DNA of 64,000 bases. It comes from Streptococcus cristatus (GTDB lineage: Bacteria > Bacillota > Bacilli > Lactobacillales > Streptococcaceae). This document shows, piece after piece, positions 53,943-64,000 of the stretch (position 1 is its first letter; every line of letters starts with the position of its first letter). A model generated the notes under the pieces. It did not search any database. It was not told where the DNA came from and saw only the letters and a program-made list of their open reading frames with translations. The stretch is taken from positions 1-64,000 of the forward strand of contig NZ_RJPS01000004.1 in assembly GCF_003943505.1 (NCBI RefSeq), given 5' to 3'. A program made the translations under genes and the position numbers.

Positions 53943-55202
53943 ATGAAAAACAAAATGTTGAAGAGCGTTGCTGTTCTCGGTACTGTTGCTTTAGCAGGTT
54001 TTATTTTGACAGCCTGCGGTAGCAAATCTTCTAAAAAAGAAACTGCTGCAAGTAATGAGCTCACTGCTTATGTAGACCCAGGCTACAAGAGCTACATGGA
54101 AGAAGCTGCCAAAGCTTACGAAAAAGAAACCGGAACAAAGGTCACTATCAAAACTGGTGATGCTCTTACAGGTCTTGATAACCTTTCACTTGACAACCAA
54201 TCTGGTAAATCTCCAGATGTCATGATGGCACCATACGACCGCGTAGGAAGCCTAGGTGCTGACGGACAACTTTCAGAAGTTGAGTTGGGTAAAGATGCAA
54301 AAGCTGACGATACTACTAAATCTTTGGTATCAATCGACGGTACTACTTACGGTGCTCCTGCTGTTATCGAGACCTTAGTAATGTACTATAACAAAGACCT
54401 GATCCAAAAAGCTCCTACAACATTTGCTGAACTTGAAGAATTGGCTAAAGATAGCAAGTACGCTTTTGAAGGAGAAGACGGTAAAACAACTGCCTTCCTT
54501 GCTGACTGGACAAACTTCTACTATGCTTACGGTCTCCTTTCTGGAAACGGTGCTTATGTCTTCGGTAAAGATGGTACAGATCCTAAAGATGTAGGTTTGG
54601 CTAACGAAGGTGCTATCAAAGGAATTGAGTACGCTAAAACTTGGTATGCAAAATGGCCTAAAGGTATGCAAGATACAGAAGGTGCTCCTAACTTGATCCA
54701 AACTCAATTCCAAGGTGGAAAAACTGCAGCAATCATCGACGGTCCTTGGAAAGCTGCATCTCTTAAAGAAGCTAAAGTAAACTACGGTGTAGCAACTATC
54801 CCAACACTTCCAAACGGCAAAGAATACAAAGCCTTTGGTGGTGGTAAAGCTTGGGTCATCCCTGCTGGTTCTAAGAACGTTGACGGCGCACAAAAATTCG
54901 TTAACTTCCTTGCATCAACTGCACAACAAAAAGCTCTTTACGATGCAACAAACGAAGTTCCTGCTAACACAGAAGCACGTGAATACGCTGTAAGCAAGAA
55001 AGATGAATTGACAGATGCGGTTGTTAAACAGTTCAAATCTGCAGAACCAATGCCAAACATCTCTGAAATGAGTACTGTTTGGGATCCAGCTAAGAACATG
55101 CTCTTCGATGCTGTAAGCGGCAAGAAAGATGCTAAAACTTCAGCTGAAGATGCTGTTAAATTGATCAAAGAAACTATCGATCAAAAATTCGGCAACAAAT
55201 AA
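53943..55202 (+). CDS. malX: MalX, maltodextrin-binding lipoprotein of the ABC importer
   Basis: 419 residues from MKNKMLKSVAVLGTVALAGF with AGGAGGAAT upstream. The lipobox LTAC places the lipidated Cys at 25. The rest is a solute-binding protein of the MalE family with LTAYVDPGYKSYMEEAAKAYEKETG, DGPWKAASLKE and GGGKAWVIPAGS. It captures maltodextrins outside the cell for MalC-MalD; the ATPase (MsmK-type) is encoded elsewhere. A hairpin follows the gene, so it is likely made in excess over MalC and MalD. Confidence 0.96.
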   Translation: MKNKMLKSVAVLGTVALAGFILTACGSKSSKKETAASNELTAYVDPGYKSYMEEAAKAYEKETGTKVTIKTGDALTGLDNLSLDNQSGKSPDVMMAPYDRVGSLGADGQLSEVELGKDAKADDTTKSLVSIDGTTYGAPAVIETLVMYYNKDLIQKAPTTFAELEELAKDSKYAFEGEDGKTTAFLADWTNFYYAYGLLSGNGAYVFGKDGTDPKDVGLANEGAIKGIEYAKTWYAKWPKGMQDTEGAPNLIQTQFQGGKTAAIIDGPWKAASLKEAKVNYGVATIPTLPNGKEYKAFGGGKAWVIPAGSKNVDGAQKFVNFLASTAQQKALYDATNEVPANTEAREYAVSKKDELTDAVVKQFKSAEPMPNISEMSTVWDPAKNMLFDAVSGKKDAKTSAEDAVKLIKETIDQKFGNK

Positions 55203-55214
55203 GCAAGTTTAAAT

Positions 55215-55245
55215 AAAGGGGTGGGAATTTTCCCTACCCCTTGTT
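55215..55245 (+). terminator. Partial terminator between malX and malC
   Basis: AAGGGGTGGGAA and TTCCCTACCCCTT pair in a 12-bp stem with one bulge, followed by GTTTGATAG. The weak T-run fits attenuation rather than a full stop. Confidence 0.65.
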
Positions 55246-55347
55246 TGATAGAATGAGGATTTATTCTATCTTCTAATAAGAAAAACTCAGATTAGGACTT
55301 GTACTTGCTGCACTTCCTCAATCTTTCTCGTATCTAAGGAGACTACA

Positions 55348-56637
55348 ATGACAAAAAAAGATCCCAAACAAGCCATGTTGCGCTCCCTCATTCCAGGGTT
55401 GGGGCAAATCTATAATGATCAAAAAGCCAAAGGATACATCTTTCTTGGGGTTACAGTTGCATTTTTAGCTTATTTCGTAGCTATTGCCCTACCAGAAATT
55501 GAAAATCTCATCACTCTTGGTGAAGTCCGTGGGGACAACTCACTCTTCATGCTGATTCGCGGTGCCTTCCATCTCATCCTTGTGGCATTTTTCCTGATTT
55601 TCTATGGATTTAACTTGAAGGATGCTCGGACGGTTGCTAAACAGTGGAACAATGATTATCCTGTTCATACTACCTTGAAGGAAATGTTTGATGGAATCTA
55701 TGAAAATGGCTTCCCTTACTTGCTGATTATTCCTTCTTATCTGGCGATGACCTTTGCCATCATTTTCCCTGTATTGGTAACACTCTTGATCGCCTTTACA
55801 AACTATGATTTCAAACACTTGCCGCCAAATAAACTCTTGGATTGGGTTGGCTTTACCAACTTTGCTAACATTTGGCAATTGAGCACCTTCCGTGCGGCCT
55901 TTGGTTCTGTCTTGACTTGGACTATCATCTGGGCACTGGCAGCCTCTACTTTGCAAATCGTAATCGGTATTTTCACCGCTATCATTGCCAACCAGCCATT
56001 CATCAAAGGAAAACGCATCTTCGGTGTTATCTTCTTGCTTCCTTGGGCAGTTCCAGCCTTTATCACTATCCTGACTTTCTCAAATATGTTCAACGATAGT
56101 ATCGGGGCCATCAATACTCAGGTTATCCCACTTCTCGGCAAGGTTCTCCCTTTCTTAAATGGACATCTGATTCCGTGGAAGACTGATCCGACTTGGACTA
56201 AGATTGCTCTGATTATGATGCAGGGTTGGCTTGGATTCCCTTATATCTACGTCCTGACCCTAGGTATCTTGCAGTCTATTCCAAATGACCTTTACGAGGC
56301 AGCCTACATCGACGGAGCCAATGCTTGGCAGAAATTCCGCAACATCACTTTCCCAATGATCTTGGCAGTTGCGGCACCAACTTTGATCAGTCAATACACC
56401 TTTAACTTTAATAACTTCTCAATCATCTACCTCTTCAATGCAGGTGGTCCTGGTAGTGTCGGTGGAGGAGCCGGTTCAACTGATATCCTGATCTCTTGGA
56501 TTTATCGATTGACCACAGGTACAGCACCACAATATTCAATGGCGGCGGCCGTTACCCTCATCATCTCCATCATCGTCATCTCTATCTCTATGATTGCCTT
56601 CAAGAAACTACACGCATTTGATATGGAGGATGTATAA
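55348..56637 (+). CDS. malC: MalC, maltodextrin ABC permease (MalF type)
   Basis: 429 residues. An N-terminal segment with membrane helices near 25-45 and 70-90 is followed by a binding-protein-dependent permease domain. The EAA loop is [24 protein letters not shown] near 312-335, the contact site for the ATPase. It starts 145 bp after malX and ends one base before the malD start. Confidence 0.95.
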   Translation: MTKKDPKQAMLRSLIPGLGQIYNDQKAKGYIFLGVTVAFLAYFVAIALPEIENLITLGEVRGDNSLFMLIRGAFHLILVAFFLIFYGFNLKDARTVAKQWNNDYPVHTTLKEMFDGIYENGFPYLLIIPSYLAMTFAIIFPVLVTLLIAFTNYDFKHLPPNKLLDWVGFTNFANIWQLSTFRAAFGSVLTWTIIWALAASTLQIVIGIFTAIIANQPFIKGKRIFGVIFLLPWAVPAFITILTFSNMFNDSIGAINTQVIPLLGKVLPFLNGHLIPWKTDPTWTKIALIMMQGWLGFPYIYVLTLGILQSIPNDLYEAAYIDGANAWQKFRNITFPMILAVAAPTLISQYTFNFNNFSIIYLFNAGGPGSVGGGAGSTDILISWIYRLTTGTAPQYSMAAAVTLIISIIVISISMIAFKKLHAFDMEDV

Positions 56638-56638
56638 G

Positions 56639-57481
56639 ATGAATAGTTCTGTTAAATTTAAACGTTTTATCAACCATAGTTTGACCTATCTCTACCTTGT
56701 AGTGCTTTCCGTTATCATTCTCTACCCGCTCTTGATCACGATCATGTCTGCTTTCAAGACGGGGAATGTCGTGGCCTTCAAGCTAGACACAGACATCAAC
56801 TTCAGTCTGGAAAACTTCTCTCGTCTCTTCTCAGAGACTCTATATGGTACTTGGTACTTTAACACTATTATCATTGCCGTCTTGACAATGATTGTCCAAA
56901 CCAGTATAGTTGTACTTGCAGGTTATGCATACAGCCGTTACAATTTCATCGCAAGAAAGCAAAGTTTGGTCTTCTTCTTGATTATCCAAATGGTGCCAAC
57001 TATTGCAGCTCTGACCGCCTTCTTCGTTATGGCGCTGATGCTCAATGCCCTCAACCAAAGCTGGTTCCTCATCTTCCTTTATGTGGGTGGTGGTATCCCA
57101 ATGAATGCTTGGTTGATGAAAGGATACTTCGATACCGTTCCTATGTCTCTGGATGAGTCAGCTAAATTAGACGGTGCTGGTCATTTCAGACGTTTCTGGC
57201 AGATTATCCTGCCTCTCGTTCGTCCAATGATTGCTGTGCAAGCTCTCTGGGCCTTCATGGGACCTTTCGGAGACTATATCCTCTCTAGCTTCCTTCTTCG
57301 TGAAAAAGAATTTTATACGGTTGCAGTTGGTCTTCGTACCTTCGTCAGTGATGTCAAGAATCAAAAAATTGCCTTCTTTGCTGCCGGTGCGATTCTCACT
57401 GCCCTTCCAATCTGTATTCTCTTCTTCTTCCTGCAAAAGAATTTTGTATCTGGTTTAACAAGTGGTGGAGACAAGGGATAA
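56639..57481 (+). CDS. malD: MalD, maltodextrin ABC permease (MalG type)
   Basis: 280 residues from [15 protein letters not shown] with GGAGG upstream; a frame with 15 extra residues lies in malC. Six membrane segments and the EAA loop [24 protein letters not shown] near 170-195. It pairs with MalC in the importer. Confidence 0.95.
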   Translation: MNSSVKFKRFINHSLTYLYLVVLSVIILYPLLITIMSAFKTGNVVAFKLDTDINFSLENFSRLFSETLYGTWYFNTIIIAVLTMIVQTSIVVLAGYAYSRYNFIARKQSLVFFLIIQMVPTIAALTAFFVMALMLNALNQSWFLIFLYVGGGIPMNAWLMKGYFDTVPMSLDESAKLDGAGHFRRFWQIILPLVRPMIAVQALWAFMGPFGDYILSSFLLREKEFYTVAVGLRTFVSDVKNQKIAFFAAGAILTALPICILFFFLQKNFVSGLTSGGDKG

Positions 57482-57585
57482 TCTTGTCCCACCCTGTTTT
57501 TGATTTAAAGACAATTATAGTTATATGGCAGCCAATAAGTTCTTTATTGGCCACCACCTGATTATAATTTTAGAAAGAGGCAGCT

Positions 57586-58398
57586 ATGTTACCTTATCCT
57601 TTTAATTATTTTTCGAGCTTGATTGGTTTTAGAAAAACTTTCGCCAATCGTCGCATGCTCAGCTGGTTCCAGCTCATCTTTACCAGTATCTTTTTGATTT
57701 CTCTGTCTTTGATTCCTGTGGCTGTTCAAACAGCATCTTTGACGAGCTATGCTCTGGATACTTTTGTCGATAAGGCTTTTGACACTTTGGATGAAGACGT
57801 GATGATTGACTTGGACCATCATACCCAGATAAAAGACCATATGTTGGCCACTGAAAATCCTGAAGGGATTCATCACAATACCGCTGGGACTGTCATTATT
57901 GGCCATCACGATGAGCTCAAATTAGGCAAGGAGCTGACCCTTTACTTCGACAAAGAAAATCTCAAAATCACTAAAGAAGGAAAAGAACTGGCCAATATCC
58001 GCTACCAAGCCATTGATCAGAAGGCTCTGAAAAGCAAAGAAGCCCTGACCGAAGCCATTTCTAAAGACTGGTTCCAACAAAACCGCCTGGTAATCAGCCT
58101 CTTTCTAGTCCTCTCCGCAGGTTTCCTCTTTAGCATTAACTTTGCCTTTCTAGCACTCGGTGCCTCCTTCCTGCTCTATCTGACCAAGAAATCACGGCTA
58201 TTTTCTTTTAAAACCTTTAAAGAATGCTATCACTTTATCCTCAACTGCCTAGGATTACCAACGATTATCGGTCTTATCTGCGGCTTATTTGGGCAAAGCC
58301 TGCCTACGATCATCACCGTCCAAAATATCTTGTTTGTTCTTTATTTGGTGATTATTTTCTACAAAACACATTTTCGTGATGAGGATTTCAGAAATTAG
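57586..58398 (+). CDS. malA: MalA, DUF1189 membrane protein of the maltodextrin operon
   Basis: 270 residues. A membrane helix near 32-52, an extracellular part (about 55-165) and three further hydrophobic segments (about 168-195, 222-245, 247-265). DUF1189 proteins of this form lie between the maltodextrin transporter and malR in pneumococcus, where the gene is named malA. The function is unknown; it starts at ATG behind AGAGGCAG. Confidence 0.85.
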   Translation: MLPYPFNYFSSLIGFRKTFANRRMLSWFQLIFTSIFLISLSLIPVAVQTASLTSYALDTFVDKAFDTLDEDVMIDLDHHTQIKDHMLATENPEGIHHNTAGTVIIGHHDELKLGKELTLYFDKENLKITKEGKELANIRYQAIDQKALKSKEALTEAISKDWFQQNRLVISLFLVLSAGFLFSINFAFLALGASFLLYLTKKSRLFSFKTFKECYHFILNCLGLPTIIGLICGLFGQSLPTIITVQNILFVLYLVIIFYKTHFRDEDFRN

Positions 58399-58407
58399 GA
58401 GGTTATT

Positions 58408-59391
58408 ATGCGCGTTACGATTAAAGAAGTAGCGAAATTAGCGGGTGTGTCTCCCTCAACGGTGACACGCGTCGTACAAAACAAGTCTACCATCAGTGAT
58501 GAAACAAAAAAACGCGTCCGCGCTGCTATGAAGGAGCTGGACTATCATCCAAATCTCAACGCTAGAAGTCTGGTCAGTCAGTCTACCCAAGTCATCGGTC
58601 TGGTGCTGCCCGATGATTCGGATGTTTTTTACCAAAACCCATTCTTTCCAACTGTCTTGCGGGGGATTTCGCGCATCGCATCTGAACATGACTATGCCAT
58701 TCAGATTAGCACCGGACAGGACGAGGAACACCGCTTAGAAAATATCAAACAAATGATTTTTGGAAAACGTGTCGATGGTTTGATTTTTCTCTATTCTAAG
58801 CCAAACGATCCGCTGGTTGACTTTGCGATTAAAAACAAATTTCCTTTCTTGATTTTAGGGAAAGCAGTGTCACCATTTGTTTCTTTGGTCGATAATGATA
58901 ATATCAAGGCTGGCTACGATGCAACCAAATATTTCCTAGATCAAGGTTATAAAAAAATTGCCTTTCTGGCTGGGAATAAAGAGCTTGTCGTATCCCAAGA
59001 CCGCTTTGCCGGCTACAAACAAGCCTTGGAAGAAGCAGGCATCCCTCTCGATGAAAATATCGTCAAGTTTTCTTTCGGTTTCCTCTTGGAAGATAGCAGC
59101 TATAAGATTATGGAAAAGATGCCTATTCAGGAAATTGAGGCCTTTGTGACATCGGATAGTATGGTTGCCGAAGGGGCTCTCCACTATCTCAAAGACATTG
59201 ACTACCGCTTCCCGATTATCACTTTTGACTCTATCAAGCCACGCATCGACGTGGATGCCTATATTAATATCAACACCCTCGAGTTGGGGAGGGAATCTTT
59301 CCGTACCTTGCTCCAAATCATTAAAGATAATAAGGATGACAAGCATACTTGCTATCGCCAAGTCATCCCCCACAGCATTCTTACTCGTTAG
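58408..59391 (+). CDS. malR: MalR, LacI-family repressor of the maltodextrin genes
   Basis: 327 residues. The LacI-type HTH VTIKEVAKLAGVSPSTVTRV is at residues 3-22, followed by the hinge helix HPNLNARSLVSQS and a periplasmic-binding-like domain with VIGLVLPDD and NDNIKAGYDATKYFLDQGYKKIAFLAG. It represses malX and malQ promoters until maltose or a dextrin is present. The gene follows malA by 9 bp. Confidence 0.95.
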   Translation: MRVTIKEVAKLAGVSPSTVTRVVQNKSTISDETKKRVRAAMKELDYHPNLNARSLVSQSTQVIGLVLPDDSDVFYQNPFFPTVLRGISRIASEHDYAIQISTGQDEEHRLENIKQMIFGKRVDGLIFLYSKPNDPLVDFAIKNKFPFLILGKAVSPFVSLVDNDNIKAGYDATKYFLDQGYKKIAFLAGNKELVVSQDRFAGYKQALEEAGIPLDENIVKFSFGFLLEDSSYKIMEKMPIQEIEAFVTSDSMVAEGALHYLKDIDYRFPIITFDSIKPRIDVDAYININTLELGRESFRTLLQIIKDNKDDKHTCYRQVIPHSILTR

Positions 59392-59406
59392 TTAAGGAGA
59401 AATTTC

Positions 59407-61482
59407 ATGGTTTATCGTATTTTCCAAGCCTACTTAGATGATGAAAATAGCATCACTATCGAATTGGAAAAGTCCTTTGATGCTTATTCTATCCATTTCA
59501 CTCTAGAGGACAAGCATAGCTCTAGTCCTTTAACCATCAAAAAAATTGAGAATCAAGAACATCAGATTATCTATACCCTTTCTGCCAATGATCCGATTGA
59601 TTTGACTGAATCCTACACAGTCTATGATCAGGATCGCAATCACACCATTCTCCAGTATCGCCACATTGTCCAAAAGCCAATTTTTGATGAATTATTTAGC
59701 TACCAGGGAAGAGATTTGGGAGCTAGCTATAGTCCTCAGGCAACAGATTTCAAACTGTGGGCGCCTATTTCGGAAAAAGTTTTGCTGCATCTGGAAGATC
59801 AGATCATCTCCCTCCAAAGGCAAGATAGAGGTGTCTGGCATACGCAGGTCCTTGGGGACTTAGAAGGCAAGGCCTACTACTATATCCATAAGGTGAACGG
59901 AAAATGGGTAGAAGTACATGACCCCTATGCCCTCTCTTCAGATGCCAACTCTGGCCATAGTTATGTCATTGACCGCAAAAAGATTAGCAAACCTATTCAG
60001 CGCGCTGCCAGCCAAGTAAAGCCTACAGAAGCCGTTATCTATGAAATGAGCGTGCGAGATTTCTCTATGCAAAAGGAAGCTGGTTTCTCACAACCTGGTA
60101 AATTTGCTTCTCTATCCGAATCTCCAACCGTACACGGCCACACTTTTGGTCTAAAATACTTGCAAGATTTAGGCATTACACACGTTCAGCTTATGCCTGT
60201 CTATGACTTTGGTAGCGTTGACGAAAAACACCCCGAACTCGTTTATAATTGGGGCTATGATCCCGTCCAGTATAATGTTCCTGAAGGCAGCTTGTCAAGC
60301 GACCCACACAATCCTTATACTCGTATCTTTGAACTACAAGACGCGATTGCAGCTTATCACCAGGCTGATATGAACGTTATCATGGATGTCGTCTACAATC
60401 ACGTCTATGAAGCAGATGCCTATGCTTTTGAAAAAATTGTCCCAGGCTACTTCTATCGTCTCGATGAGCAAGGCCTACGGACAAATGGCACCTTCTGCGG
60501 AAATGATGTAGCCAGCGAAAAAGCTATGGTGCGCCGTTATATCCAACAATCCGTCCAGCAATGGGTTAGCCTATACGGCTTTGACGGTTTCCGCTTTGAC
60601 TTGATGGGCATTCTCGACATAACCACCATGAAGCAAATCGCTCAGGAGCTAAAAGCCATCCATCCAAATATCTATCTTTACGGAGAAGGTTGGCAGATGC
60701 CTACTGGTCTTGATAGCAACCTTCTAGCTCACCAATTCAACGCTGAGCAACTACCTGAGTATGGATTCTTCAGCGATCATTTCCGTGATACGGTCAAGCA
60801 AACCATCGTCCAAGGTAGCCGACTGGACAAAGAGCATACGACTAGCTGGCTAGAAAATGTTCTAACAGCCAATGTCGGCCTGACAGGAGAGCCTCATTTC
60901 CTAGCGCCTCATCAGGCGATCAACTATGTAGAATGCCATGACAACGCAACGGTATTTGATTATTTTGATATTCAAAATCCAAATATCAGCCTCCGTCAGC
61001 GCCTAGCTAGCTCTCGTCTAGCACTGCATATCGTTCTCTTAGCCCAAGGGGTTCCTTTCCTCCACAGCGGGCAGGAATTTTATCGGACCAAGAATCTGAT
61101 TGACAACACCTACAACCTGCCTGATGAGATCAACAAGCTAGACTGGCTGCGCTCACTTCACTACTCCGAAGATATTGAATTTTTGAAGCAACTCATTGCC
61201 TTTAGAAAGGCTCATCCGCTTCTGACTCTGACAACTAGCTCTGCTATCCAAAAAGCTTGTCAAGTCAAATGGCTCAGCCCTAGCTTCGTTGAATATAAGA
61301 TTCAAAAAGATAAACAAGCGCTGACCATTTTGATTAACTTTGGTACTGAAGCAGCGACTTATGAAAACAAAATGAAGCAAAGCATCCACCTTCAGTATCC
61401 GCATATTAACGCTAAAAAACCAATCGCCCCGCTAGCAGACTCTTATACAGTTCCTGCTAAGCAAGTTTTGGTTCTGAAATAA
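59407..61482 (+). CDS. pulA: Type I pullulanase (intracellular, debranching)
   Basis: 691 residues without a signal peptide, so cytoplasmic. A CBM48 domain (about 90-190) is followed by a GH13 catalytic domain with YNWGYDPVQYNVPEGS (the pullulanase-I signature), DVVYNHVYEAD, GFRFDLMGI (catalytic nucleophile Asp), YGEGWQMP (acid Glu) and ECHDNATVFD. It removes alpha-1,6 branches from imported dextrins so that MalQ and GlgP can act. It follows malR by 15 bp. Confidence 0.93.
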   Translation: MVYRIFQAYLDDENSITIELEKSFDAYSIHFTLEDKHSSSPLTIKKIENQEHQIIYTLSANDPIDLTESYTVYDQDRNHTILQYRHIVQKPIFDELFSYQGRDLGASYSPQATDFKLWAPISEKVLLHLEDQIISLQRQDRGVWHTQVLGDLEGKAYYYIHKVNGKWVEVHDPYALSSDANSGHSYVIDRKKISKPIQRAASQVKPTEAVIYEMSVRDFSMQKEAGFSQPGKFASLSESPTVHGHTFGLKYLQDLGITHVQLMPVYDFGSVDEKHPELVYNWGYDPVQYNVPEGSLSSDPHNPYTRIFELQDAIAAYHQADMNVIMDVVYNHVYEADAYAFEKIVPGYFYRLDEQGLRTNGTFCGNDVASEKAMVRRYIQQSVQQWVSLYGFDGFRFDLMGILDITTMKQIAQELKAIHPNIYLYGEGWQMPTGLDSNLLAHQFNAEQLPEYGFFSDHFRDTVKQTIVQGSRLDKEHTTSWLENVLTANVGLTGEPHFLAPHQAINYVECHDNATVFDYFDIQNPNISLRQRLASSRLALHIVLLAQGVPFLHSGQEFYRTKNLIDNTYNLPDEINKLDWLRSLHYSEDIEFLKQLIAFRKAHPLLTLTTSSAIQKACQVKWLSPSFVEYKIQKDKQALTILINFGTEAATYENKMKQSIHLQYPHINAKKPIAPLADSYTVPAKQVLVLK

Positions 61483-61496
61483 AGTAAAAATATAAA

Positions 61497-61562
61497 AAGG
61501 AACAGGTTCTTTTGGGATGGAAAGACATCCAGCTGAACTTGTTCCTTATTTTATGTATAGAT
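61497..61562 (+). terminator. Terminator of the malX...pulA transcript
   Basis: AAGGAACAGGTTC (61497-61509) and GAACTTGTTCCTT (61545-61557) pair with one mismatch, with an inner GGATG/CATCC stem in the loop, and ATTTTATG follows. Confidence 0.75.
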
Positions 61563-61611
61563 GGAAGCATTACGTTTGAGTAAGATCCACTAACAATGCC
61601 GATAATCGAGA

Positions 61612-62547
61612 CTACTCTTCTACAAATCTTCCTAAAATATGTACGTTGTCAGATACGGAGACAAAGGCGGTCGGATCCGTCTGCTTCATGATGTACTTAA
61701 ATTCGCTAAACTCAGCACGCGTAATGACTGTAATCAGCACCGCCTTTTGCTCGTGATTGTAAGTTCCCTCCGCTCCATTGATAATGGTCGCACCGCGGTG
61801 GAGCTTGTGGTGAATTTTGTTAATTACTTCGTCAGGATGACTGGTGATAATCATGGCCTGCATCCACTTTTGCTTAGTAAAGACAGCATCCGTCACACGG
61901 CTGGATACAAAGATGGTAATCATCGAGTAAAGAGCGTATTCCCAACCGAAAGTCAGACCAGCAATTAGCATAATAATACCATTTACAATCAGGGAGATAC
62001 TGCCTACGTTGCGGCCAGTTTTCTTGCGAATGGTCAAGCTAACAATATCTGTCCCTCCACTTGAAATGCTTGACTTGAGGGCAAAGCCGATCCCTGTCCC
62101 CATGACAGCTCCTCCAAACAGGGCGTTGATGATAGGATTGGTCGTCAATGTCACTTCTGGCACAAAATGGATAAAAAGCGAGCTCATCGAAACAGTGATA
62201 AAAGTAAAAACAGTAAATTTATGCCCGATTTGGTACCAAGCCAAAATCATCAGTGGAATATTGATCGCATAAAAAGTAATGGAAACTGGAATGGTAAAGC
62301 CGATAAAGCGGCCACTCAAAGCCGAGACAATCTGCGCCAAGCCTGTTGCCCCGCTTGAGTAAACATGCCCTGGTTGAAAGAAGAAATTGACCGCTACTGC
62401 TGAGAGAAAGCCATATACCAGAGAGGCTGAAAATTTCTCATCATATTTTTCACGCGAAATACTTTTCAGGACTTCTAGCAACTTGACATGGTAGGCAAAG
62501 CGACGAAGATAATAGCGAAAAAGTTTCCGCAAACTAGTCTTTTTCAT
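61612..62547 (-). CDS. YitT family membrane protein (DUF161/DUF2179)
   Basis: 311 residues. Five to six membrane segments (about 40-200) with [13 protein letters not shown] and [17 protein letters not shown], then a cytoplasmic DUF2179 domain from about 225 ([29 protein letters not shown]). Members are widespread in Firmicutes; the substrate is unknown. Its start overlaps the aspS stop by 14 bp, so it is translated from the aspS message. Confidence 0.9.
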   Translation of the reverse strand: MKKTSLRKLFRYYLRRFAYHVKLLEVLKSISREKYDEKFSASLVYGFLSAVAVNFFFQPGHVYSSGATGLAQIVSALSGRFIGFTIPVSITFYAINIPLMILAWYQIGHKFTVFTFITVSMSSLFIHFVPEVTLTTNPIINALFGGAVMGTGIGFALKSSISSGGTDIVSLTIRKKTGRNVGSISLIVNGIIMLIAGLTFGWEYALYSMITIFVSSRVTDAVFTKQKWMQAMIITSHPDEVINKIHHKLHRGATIINGAEGTYNHEQKAVLITVITRAEFSEFKYIMKQTDPTAFVSVSDNVHILGRFVEE

Positions 62548-64000
62548 GTGATTCTACTTGTAAACTTAATTCCTCTAATTGTGCTGGAGCAACCAAGCTT
62601 GGTGCTTGCGTCATTGGGTCAGAAGCCTTGTTATTCTTAGGGAAAGCAATGACTTCACGAATATTTTCTTCCCCAGCCAAAAGCATGACGAAGCGATCCA
62701 GACCCAAAGCCAGACCTCCATGTGGTGGGAAACCATAATCCATGGCTTCTAGAAGGAAGCCGAACTGGTCTTGCGCTTCTTCAGCTGAGAAACCTAAAGC
62801 CTTAAACATCCGTTCCTGAAGATCTTTTTGGTTGATCCGTAGGCTACCACCACCTAGTTCATAACCATTGAGTACGATATCATAGGCAATCGCGCGAACC
62901 TTGCTCAGGTCTCCTTCCAGCTCCTGCTCAGAATCTGTTTGAGGCAGGGTGAACGGATGGTGAGCACTCATATAGCGGCCTTCTTCTTCAGACCACTCAA
63001 ACATTGGCCAATCTACTACCCACAAGTAGTTAAACTTAGCAGGGTCAATCAAACCTAATTCCTTGCCTAAACGGACACGAAGAGCGCCTAGAGCTGCGTT
63101 GGCAACATCCAAAGTATCTGCCACAAAGAGAACCAAGTCGTTTTCTTCTAATTGTAAGGCAGTTGTCAACTCACTTGACAGATCTGTCAAGAACTTGGCA
63201 ACAGGCCCGGCCAATTCTCCATCAACTACTTTCACCCAAGCAAGTCCCTTGGCTCCATACTGCTTAGCTTGCTCTGTCAGCTTATCAATGTCTTTACGCG
63301 AGTATTTGTCGGCTGCATTCTTAACGACAATCGCCTTGACAGCTGGTGCCTCAGAAAAGACCTTAAAGTCAACGTCCTTGACAAGCTCTGTCAAGTCCTG
63401 TAATAACATGTCAAAGCGAGTATCTGGCTTGTCGCTACCATAGAGAGCCATGGCATCGTCATATTTCATCCGTGGGAAAGGCAAGGTCACTTCAATGCCT
63501 TTGGTTTCCTTCATGACACGGGCAATCAAACCTTCTGTGATGTCTTGGATTTCTTGCTCAGATAGGAAAGAAGTTTCCAAGTCCACCTGTGTAAACTCTG
63601 GTTGACGGTCTCCACGTAAGTCCTCGTCTCGGAAACATTTGACAATCTGGTAATAACGGTCAAAACCAGCATTCATCAAAAGCTGCTTGGTAATCTGTGG
63701 GCTTTGAGGCAGGGCATAGAAATGACCTTGATTGACACGGCTCGGTACCAAATAATCACGCGCCCCTTCAGGCGTTGACTTGGTCAAAAACGGTGTCTCT
63801 ACATCTATAAACTCCAGCTCATCCAAGTAATTGCGGATGGAATGGGTCACTTTGGCACGTAACTTGAGATTTTCTAGCATTTCGGGGCGACGCAGATCCA
63901 GATAACGGTAACGCAAGCGCGTATCATCATTGGCTTCGATCCCGTCCTTAATCTCAAAAGGAGTGGTTTTAGCAGTATTCAGTACTGTCAGACTGTCCAC
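62534..64000 (-). CDS. aspS: Aspartyl-tRNA synthetase, N-terminus missing at the window edge
   Basis: 488 residues of the C-terminal part; the frame is open at 64000. Class II motifs are present: motif 2 [16 protein letters not shown], the bacterial GAD insertion (about 185-300) and motif 3 [13 protein letters not shown] near the end. About 100 residues (the anticodon-binding OB domain) lie outside the window. The neighbourhood mal genes-aspS is as in pneumococcus. Confidence 0.96.
   Translation of the reverse strand: MDSLTVLNTAKTTPFEIKDGIEANDDTRLRYRYLDLRRPEMLENLKLRAKVTHSIRNYLDELEFIDVETPFLTKSTPEGARDYLVPSRVNQGHFYALPQSPQITKQLLMNAGFDRYYQIVKCFRDEDLRGDRQPEFTQVDLETSFLSEQEIQDITEGLIARVMKETKGIEVTLPFPRMKYDDAMALYGSDKPDTRFDMLLQDLTELVKDVDFKVFSEAPAVKAIVVKNAADKYSRKDIDKLTEQAKQYGAKGLAWVKVVDGELAGPVAKFLTDLSSELTTALQLEENDLVLFVADTLDVANAALGALRVRLGKELGLIDPAKFNYLWVVDWPMFEWSEEEGRYMSAHHPFTLPQTDSEQELEGDLSKVRAIAYDIVLNGYELGGGSLRINQKDLQERMFKALGFSAEEAQDQFGFLLEAMDYGFPPHGGLALGLDRFVMLLAGEENIREVIAFPKNNKASDPMTQAPSLVAPAQLEELSLQVESHEKD

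Noticed and set aside
1-64000. tRNA, rRNA, CRISPR arrays
   Set aside because: None recognised by eye in any intergenic space; a dedicated scan would be needed to exclude short RNAs.

Overview
The window is chromosomal DNA of a low-GC Firmicute and reads throughout as a Streptococcus of the mitis/sanguinis group (S. sanguinis, S. gordonii or S. cristatus-like). The reasons are SigX (ComX) cin-boxes in front of competence genes, gene neighbourhoods that match the pneumococcal blocks spx-ireB-ruvX-folC-cls-nrdD-nrdG and malQP/malXCDAR-aspS, and an oral-streptococcal receptor-polysaccharide/capsule locus. The species cannot be fixed by eye. No rRNA, tRNA, CRISPR array or complete IS was seen.

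Layout. (1) 1-2.3 kb: the late competence pilus operon comGA-comGB-comGC on the minus strand. comGC is cut after 18 codons by a mobile element whose last gene, the C-terminal end of a large serine recombinase, enters from the left edge; the element (prophage or ICE) lies outside the window. (2) 2.3-4.5 kb: DUF1033, a CapA-like surface protein, a small orphan ORF and the first copy of a ~180-bp repeat. (3) 4.8-20.2 kb: a complete Wzx/Wzy-type polysaccharide operon transcribed right to left from a TTGACA-N17-TACAAT promoter: wzg, wzh, wzd, wze (regulation and chain length), wchA (initiating sugar-phosphate transferase), wchF (rhamnosyltransferase), a GT4 transferase, a Stealth phosphotransferase, a GT2 transferase, wzy, wzx, glf, a probable galactofuranosyltransferase and galE. 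(4) 20.4-25 kb: anaerobic ribonucleotide reductase nrdD and its activase nrdG, with three tandem GNAT acetyltransferases and a 45-aa gene between them. (5) 25-27 kb: a competence-induced pair, one member a 48-aa ORF behind a perfect cin-box. (6) 27-38.9 kb: housekeeping genes (cls, folC, DUF1292, ruvX, ireB, two lipoproteins, spx, recA, cinA with a cin-box, an XRE regulator, a CPBP protease, tag, ruvA). (7) 39-48.5 kb: an XRE/RDD pair, mutL, a LytTR regulator with its DUF3021 membrane partner, mutS, argR, argS. (8) 48.5-49.6 kb: nrdI and a membrane protein. (9) 49.8-61.5 kb: the maltodextrin regulon, with divergent malQ-glgP and malXCDA-malR-pulA around shared MalR/CcpA-type operators. (10) 61.6-64 kb: a YitT-family protein and aspS, which runs off the right edge.

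How the genes work together. Competence links several regions: the DNA-uptake pilus operon, cinA-recA and the ccs pair all carry SigX boxes, and the pilus operon is the one broken by the mobile element, so the cell can probably still make RecA but not the ComGC major pilin unless the element excises. The polysaccharide operon carries its own galE and glf for Gal/GalNAc and Galf donors, but the rhamnose donor genes must lie elsewhere. The mal region takes up maltodextrins (MalX-MalC-MalD) and breaks them down inside the cell (MalQ, GlgP, PulA).

The most notable non-genic signals are a family of TGGGACA-ended inverted-repeat elements (three copies of one core and one of a different core, all abutting the ends of genes), an orphan ComE-like direct repeat near 4.65 kb, and large inverted repeats at the nrdD, spx, folC and cinA/XRE control regions.
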